Program-made: the position numbers and the translations under genes | The notes under the pieces: generated by a model | Database searches by the model: none | Told to the model about the DNA's origin: nothing | What the model saw: the letters and a program-made list of their open reading frames with translations, nothing else | From: Methylophilaceae bacterium | GTDB lineage: Bacteria; Pseudomonadota; Gammaproteobacteria; Burkholderiales; Methylophilaceae | DNA length: 64,000 nucleotides | Direction: 5' to 3' | NCBI GenBank assembly: GCA_028351715.1 | Contig: JAOMKM010000001.1 | Span: 49,365-113,364, forward strand | Shown here: in pieces, positions 59,424 to 64,000 of the stretch | Layout: every line of letters starts with the position of its first letter | How positions within the stretch are numbered: the first letter of the stretch is position 1

Positions 59424-61154
59424 TTAATTTTTACCTTTTGCCCTACTAGCATTAATAGGAATATAAAATCTAAGTATAGTTCCTTTATTTCTTTTTGTAT
59501 CAAGCTCAAATTTTCCTCTCAAAGAATTTACTCTCTCCTGAATTCCAACTAAGCCAAATTGTTTCGTTTTTGTTAAAAGGTTTTTATTGAAACCAACTCC
59601 ATTATCTGCAAACTCTAGAAATATAATTTTATTTTTTATTTCTATTAAGATATTAACTTTTGATGCATTAGCATGTTTTAGACAATTATTCATTGCCTCC
59701 TGAATAATTCGATAAACATTAATATTTATAGCTTCACCCAAGTTATCTAAATTAGCATCTGCATTTAAGGTAATATCAAGTCCTTTATGCTGCTTCTGCC
59801 AGCTTGCTACAAGATCTTTTAGAGTGTCTTTAAGTCCCAAATTATCAAGTGAGCCAGGCCTCAGCTTTCTTATTATATTATGCATTCCATCATAAATTTG
59901 ATTGGCTGCAGCAGTTACTGAAATAGAACTTTCCTGAATATCTTTATCCTTATCTTTTGATCGATTAGTTATATTTTGAGCAAAAATCTTGATAGCTGAG
60001 ACATACTGACCTAACTCATCATGCAATTCACGTGCAAGACTTCTTCTTTCATCTTCAATATGATCTTGGATAATAGCTGTTAGTTGTCTATTTTTTTCTA
60101 ATTGTAGTTGAGATTTTTTTGCAATTAATTTTTCAGAAATATCTCTTATACTCACAATATCTCCAATAATTTTTTTGCTTTTGGGGTCAATAAGAGCAGA
60201 TGCCGAGATAGAAACATCAATTAGTTTTCCATTTTTTGCTAATCTCTGAGTTTCAAAATTTTTAATAATCTTGTTTTTACTAACAACATTAAAGTTTTCT
60301 TTAAGTTCGCTAGATCTATTTTTAGGAATAATTAACATTGCAGATTTACCTAAAATTTCAGCTTTTTTATATCCGAACATCTTTTCAGCTGAACTATTCC
60401 AGAAAGAAACATTTAAATTACTATCGTGCATAATAACTGCATCTGCTGTCTGTTCAGCTATCAAAGCTAATCTATTATTTTCATTAATGAAACTCTCAAG
60501 AGATAACCCCATTTTATTAAAGTTATCTGCGATAAGCTTAAATTCAGGGACGGAAAATTTTGGTAATCGCACTGAGAAGTTACCCTTACCCATTTTTTCA
60601 ATCGCATTAAGCATTGGGTTTATTGGCCTTAACCACTTACCGAGAGTCAAATATAGAGTAATGTTAAGTGCAATAAAAAAGAGCAATACAGTAATAAGTA
60701 GACGACTTGTTTCGGCCCAGGCCTCCTTTATAGCTCCAGTAGGATTAGTTTGAACTACTAACCGCCCATAATTAATAAATCGAGATTTTGTCTCCATAGG
60801 CGGAGCAAGCAATTTAACAAACCATTTTGGTGGGTTTTCATCTATTCTGTAAGTGCTATCTGGTGTTCGGTAAATTAAACGATTTTTAAGGTCATAAAGA
60901 GAGATAGTATTACTCCTAACATGCCCTAGCTCCATTAAAAATAAACTCATTACCTTGTCGGTGTTTCCCCACTCAGGATTCTGAATAGAACTTGTAATTA
61001 CCGTGTCTAATAACTGCATAGATACCCTATTGGCAGATTCAACTCCCTCTCTAATCTGCTGCTTTGTTGTTGCCATTGTTGCGAAAAACAATGCAAGCAT
61101 AAATATAAGCATAATAATTGTTAGTAGGAAATTTAATCGTAATCGTAATGTCAT
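59424..61154 (-). CDS. Sensor histidine kinase with HAMP and PAS domains (HisKA_3 type)
   Basis: Membrane sensor of 576 residues. In order: membrane helix (about 7-28), periplasmic domain (about 30-145), second helix (about 147-167), HAMP (about 168-222), PAS (about 228-345), a HisKA_3 dimerisation domain with His378 in RRSLARELHDELGQ, and a HATPase domain ending around 570 (EFADNGVGF, then FGLVGIQERV). This is the NarX/UhpB architecture and matches the NarL-type partner downstream. The signal is unknown; the periplasmic domain has no recognised motif. Confidence 0.92.
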   Translation of the reverse strand: MTLRLRLNFLLTIIMLIFMLALFFATMATTKQQIREGVESANRVSMQLLDTVITSSIQNPEWGNTDKVMSLFLMELGHVRSNTISLYDLKNRLIYRTPDSTYRIDENPPKWFVKLLAPPMETKSRFINYGRLVVQTNPTGAIKEAWAETSRLLITVLLFFIALNITLYLTLGKWLRPINPMLNAIEKMGKGNFSVRLPKFSVPEFKLIADNFNKMGLSLESFINENNRLALIAEQTADAVIMHDSNLNVSFWNSSAEKMFGYKKAEILGKSAMLIIPKNRSSELKENFNVVSKNKIIKNFETQRLAKNGKLIDVSISASALIDPKSKKIIGDIVSIRDISEKLIAKKSQLQLEKNRQLTAIIQDHIEDERRSLARELHDELGQYVSAIKIFAQNITNRSKDKDKDIQESSISVTAAANQIYDGMHNIIRKLRPGSLDNLGLKDTLKDLVASWQKQHKGLDITLNADANLDNLGEAININVYRIIQEAMNNCLKHANASKVNILIEIKNKIIFLEFADNGVGFNKNLLTKTKQFGLVGIQERVNSLRGKFELDTKRNKGTILRFYIPINASRAKGKN

Positions 61155-61322
61155 GACCTTAATAATATCTTTTAATTTGATTATTTTAAAAATTATTTAA
61201 AGACTTGTATCATATGAACTTAATTAAAGATATGTATGTAATCATTAAAAATTTGTTCTTTTAGTATATTTTAATAGGGTAATAAGTAAAAAATAAAAAA
61301 GTTAAACATGTTGGGATAAAAA

Positions 61323-63296
61323 ATGACAATAGAATCAATGCATAATGAAGAACGAATTTTCTCTCCTAGTGAAAAAATTCAAGCAACATCAACTATTTCT
61401 GGAATGAACAGTTATAAAGATTTGTGTAAAAAAGCCGCGACTGATTACGAAGGTTTTTGGTCTGATTTGGCAAATGAATTATTGATATGGGACAAACCAT
61501 TCACTAAAATCTTAAATGAGGAAAATGCCCCATTTTATAAATGGTTCGAAGATGGTCAGCTTAACGCATCTTATAATTGCCTTGATCGGCACTTAAAAAC
61601 CAAATCCGATAAAGTGGCCATTATATCCGAGGGTGATGATGGATTAGTTACCAAAATAACCTATAGAGCTTTATATGAAAAAGTTTGTCAGTTTGCAAAT
61701 GGATTAAAATCACTTGGTCTAAAATCTGGAGATACTGTTGTAATATATCTCCCCATGACAATAGAGGCAGTAGTAGCGATGCAGGCCTGCGCAAGAATCG
61801 GCCTAATTCACTCAGTAATATTTGGTGGATTCTCTGCGAAAAGTATTCAAGAGCGAGTTGTAGATGTGCGTGCGAAGTTAATTATTACATCGGATATGCA
61901 ATTTCGTGGTGGAAAATCTATCCCTCTAAAAACTGCCATTGATGAAGCTATTGCGATGGGTGGATGTGAATCAGTTCAGAATGTTATTGTCTGGAATCGA
62001 GATGCAGCAAAGCCAGAACAAAAAGGCTATGAAGTTGATTGGCATGATCTAGTCAATGATATGGATTTATTTTGCAAACCCGTTTCGGTAAATTCAGAAC
62101 ACCCATTATTTATTCTTTATACATCCGGCTCCACAGGAAAGCCAAAAGGCGTTCAACATTCTACTGCCGGCTACTTACTTCATGCAATGAATACTTGCCG
62201 CTGGACATTTGATCTCCAAGATAATGATATTTATTGGTGCACAGCAGATGTAGGCTGGATAACAGGTCATACCTACGTTGCTTATGGTCCAACTGCTATG
62301 GGGGCAACACAAGTAATTTTTGAGGGCATTCCGACCTTTCCAGATGCGAGTCGTTTTTGGAAAATTATCGAGCAACATAAAGTTAGTATTTTTTATACTG
62401 CTCCTACTGCAATAAGAGCATTGATAAAATCTTCAGAGGTAAATCCAGATACTCATCCGAAGAAATCTAACTTAAGCTCATTAAGAATTTTAGCAACTGT
62501 GGGTGAACCAATCAACCCTGAGGCATGGATGTGGTACTACCAAGAAGTTGGTAACAATAAATGTCCGATTACAGACACTTTTTGGCAAACAGAAACTGGA
62601 GGGCATGTGATAACCCCACTGCCAGGTGCAACACCACTTGTTCCTGGCTCATGCACACTTCCATTTCCAGGTATAGAAATTGATGTTGTTGACGAAGTTG
62701 GAAAAAATTTAGATTGGGGTAATGGCGGGCTATTAGTAATTAAAAAACCATGGCCATCTATGATTAGAAATATTTGGGGCGACCCAGAGCGATTCAAAAA
62801 AAGCTATTTCCCAGAGGAACTGGGTGGAAAATTATATTTAGCAGGAGATGGTGCCATAAGAGACAAAGAAACAGGTTATTTCACTATCATGGGAAGGATT
62901 GATGACGTCTTAAATATTTCAGGCCATAGACTAGGAACTATGGAAATTGAGTCAGCATTAGTTGCAAATCCATTAGTGGCTGAGGCTGCAGTAGTTGGTA
63001 GGCCACATGATGTAAAAGGTGAGACAATAATTGCCTTCGTTGTTCTTAAGGGAAATAGACCAAATAAAGAGAATGCAAAAGAAATTAATGATAAATTAAG
63101 AGATTGGGTAGCAAAAGAAATAGGTCCTATAGCAAAGCCAGAAGAAATTCGGTTTGGGGACAACCTTCCTAAAACTAGGTCAGGAAAAATTATGCGGAGA
63201 CTCCTCAGGTCAGTTGCTAAAGGAGAAAAAATTACTTCAGATATCACAACACTTGAAAATCCTGCAATATTAGACCAGCTAGGAGAAACAATATAG
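61323..63296 (+). CDS. acs: Acetyl-CoA synthetase
   Basis: AMP-forming enzyme activating acetate to acetyl-CoA. The 657 residues have the ATP-binding loop [11 protein letters not shown] (about 266-276), the [19 protein letters not shown] and [11 protein letters not shown] acyl-site motifs and the C-terminal Lys622 in [10 protein letters not shown], the residue regulated by acetylation in homologues. GGGA-type ribosome binding site (GGGA, 7 bases upstream). It is divergent from a two-component system across a 168-base AT-rich spacer. In a methylotroph it would recover acetate or allow limited acetate use. Confidence 0.97.
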   Translation: MTIESMHNEERIFSPSEKIQATSTISGMNSYKDLCKKAATDYEGFWSDLANELLIWDKPFTKILNEENAPFYKWFEDGQLNASYNCLDRHLKTKSDKVAIISEGDDGLVTKITYRALYEKVCQFANGLKSLGLKSGDTVVIYLPMTIEAVVAMQACARIGLIHSVIFGGFSAKSIQERVVDVRAKLIITSDMQFRGGKSIPLKTAIDEAIAMGGCESVQNVIVWNRDAAKPEQKGYEVDWHDLVNDMDLFCKPVSVNSEHPLFILYTSGSTGKPKGVQHSTAGYLLHAMNTCRWTFDLQDNDIYWCTADVGWITGHTYVAYGPTAMGATQVIFEGIPTFPDASRFWKIIEQHKVSIFYTAPTAIRALIKSSEVNPDTHPKKSNLSSLRILATVGEPINPEAWMWYYQEVGNNKCPITDTFWQTETGGHVITPLPGATPLVPGSCTLPFPGIEIDVVDEVGKNLDWGNGGLLVIKKPWPSMIRNIWGDPERFKKSYFPEELGGKLYLAGDGAIRDKETGYFTIMGRIDDVLNISGHRLGTMEIESALVANPLVAEAAVVGRPHDVKGETIIAFVVLKGNRPNKENAKEINDKLRDWVAKEIGPIAKPEEIRFGDNLPKTRSGKIMRRLLRSVAKGEKITSDITTLENPAILDQLGETI

Positions 63297-63327
63297 AATA
63301 AGTGCTTGGGTACTTTAAAATCTCGAA

Positions 63328-64000
63328 ATGAATCAATCACTTAAATTTTTATTAAAAAAAATACTAGTCCCTCTTGGAGCTGGATTTTTAACTATTGTCT
63401 TTGTAGCCTTTTTGACGTTTCATTTTCTAATTGACGACAACCTGGATAATATAAAAACACGAATATTCAAACAAGTACAAAAAAAAATTGGGCATGAATT
63501 TACAGTAGAAAACCTTGAAGCAAATTGGAAAATTACCAGCCCTAGCCTAACTTTGTATAATGTCTCAATTTTTAATTACGATAAATCACAAACATTAAAT
63601 ATAGAAAAAATCCAAGCAGATATCTCATGGTTAAGTTTAATAAAATTATCACCAGTCTTTGATGAAATAGTAATATATCAACCAGTATTAGATATTAAAA
63701 AAGAAAAAAATGGGGTCCTCTCTGTTAATGGCATAGCAGTTGATCATGAAAAAAATAGTAGCTTTTCTACCTGGCTACTAAATCAAGATGATATTGTAGT
63801 CTACAACGCAAGCGTGTCTTGGCTTGATAAGACAAAATCAAACAAAACACTCAAATTAAATGACCTAAAAATTCATTATGGGTCCTCTAAAATTTTTTCA
63901 TATATTGGGAGAAGAACTCTCGATGCTTCAACTAAAATCTCTCAGGGAACACCCAATAGAATAAAATTAAATGGATATATTGATAGCCCAACTATTGCTG
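63328..64000 (+). CDS. YhdP/AsmA-like protein (partial, runs off the right edge)
   Basis: The first 224 codons of a long gene are present, all in frame without a stop. An N-terminal membrane helix (about 13-33, ILVPLGAGFLTIVFVAFLTF) is followed by a beta-rich periplasmic region (VENLEANWKITSPSLTLYNVSIFN, then IQADISWLSLIKLSPVFDEIVIYQPVLDI). This is the layout of YhdP/TIGR02099 and related AsmA-like proteins, which are implicated in phospholipid transport to the outer membrane. It starts 31 bases after acs. The family call needs the missing part. Confidence 0.7.
   Translation, partial: MNQSLKFLLKKILVPLGAGFLTIVFVAFLTFHFLIDDNLDNIKTRIFKQVQKKIGHEFTVENLEANWKITSPSLTLYNVSIFNYDKSQTLNIEKIQADISWLSLIKLSPVFDEIVIYQPVLDIKKEKNGVLSVNGIAVDHEKNSSFSTWLLNQDDIVVYNASVSWLDKTKSNKTLKLNDLKIHYGSSKIFSYIGRRTLDASTKISQGTPNRIKLNGYIDSPTIA

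Noticed and set aside
1-64000. CRISPR arrays, tRNA/rRNA genes, insertion sequences, prophage, toxin-antitoxin or defence genes
   Set aside because: No spaced repeats, cloverleaf-like sequences, transposases or terminal inverted repeats were seen; the spacers are too short to contain them.

Overview
The window reads as a chromosomal stretch of a streamlined, AT-rich proteobacterium. Nearly every base is coding, most neighbouring genes touch or overlap by 1 to 14 bases, and no stretch longer than about 230 bases lacks a gene. Gene order is classically betaproteobacterial: rpsB-tsf-pyrH-frr-uppS-cdsA-dxr-bamA-skp-lpxD-fabZ-lpxA-lpxB-rnhB, gyrA-serC-pheA-hisC, and leuCDB-asd-fimV-truA-trpFBA-accD-folC-dedD-cvpA-purF-metZ. 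Together with a pqqBCDE operon (the cofactor of periplasmic methanol/alcohol dehydrogenases), this fits a small-genome marine methylotroph of the Methylophilales such as the OM43 group. That assignment is inference from gene content and base composition; there is no rRNA in the window.

Layout. 1-12306 (- strand): translation and envelope cluster, from ribosomal protein S2 and EF-Ts through UMP kinase, ribosome recycling, undecaprenyl-PP and CDP-diglyceride synthesis, DXP reductoisomerase, BamA, Skp and lipid A synthesis to a truncated rnhB at the edge. The rseP gene usually found between dxr and bamA is absent. 12461-16059 (+): map, glnD and a small DUF2805 gene. 16056-22829 (-): a carbon block led by a GntR/UTRA regulator, then malic enzyme, sdhCDAB, sdhE and fumC. 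Two copies of a perfect 12-bp palindrome precede it. 23060-26157 (-): DUF2946 protein, TonB-dependent receptor, a tiny C2HC zinc-finger protein and an 84-residue protein; this is a likely metal (copper, or possibly lanthanide) uptake unit. 26215-30549 (-): pqqBCDE followed closely by an MFS exporter.

30649-37483 (-): DAHP synthase, hisC, pheA, serC and gyrA. 37571-53324 (-): metZ behind a well-defined promoter, a SAM-II-type riboswitch and a terminator/antiterminator; then purF, cvpA, a SPOR protein, folC, accD, trpA, trpB, trpF, truA, an EcfT-like membrane protein, a short FimV, asd, leuB, leuD and leuC. 53333-57167 (-): yajQ and argG-argF-argD. 57220-57843 (-): a PuuD-like membrane protein with its own strong ribosome binding site and terminator. 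57939-58781 (+): an EamA transporter. 58782-61154 (-): a NarL-type response regulator and sensor kinase, divergent from acs (61323-63296, +). The window ends inside a YhdP/AsmA-like gene.

The best candidates for something new are the compact metZ riboswitch with a visible switching mechanism, the twin operator of the malic enzyme/SDH/fumarase operon, the metal-uptake cassette with its unrecognised small proteins, and the MFS gene in the pqq operon as a possible PQQ exporter. No tRNA, rRNA, insertion sequence, prophage or CRISPR array was seen.
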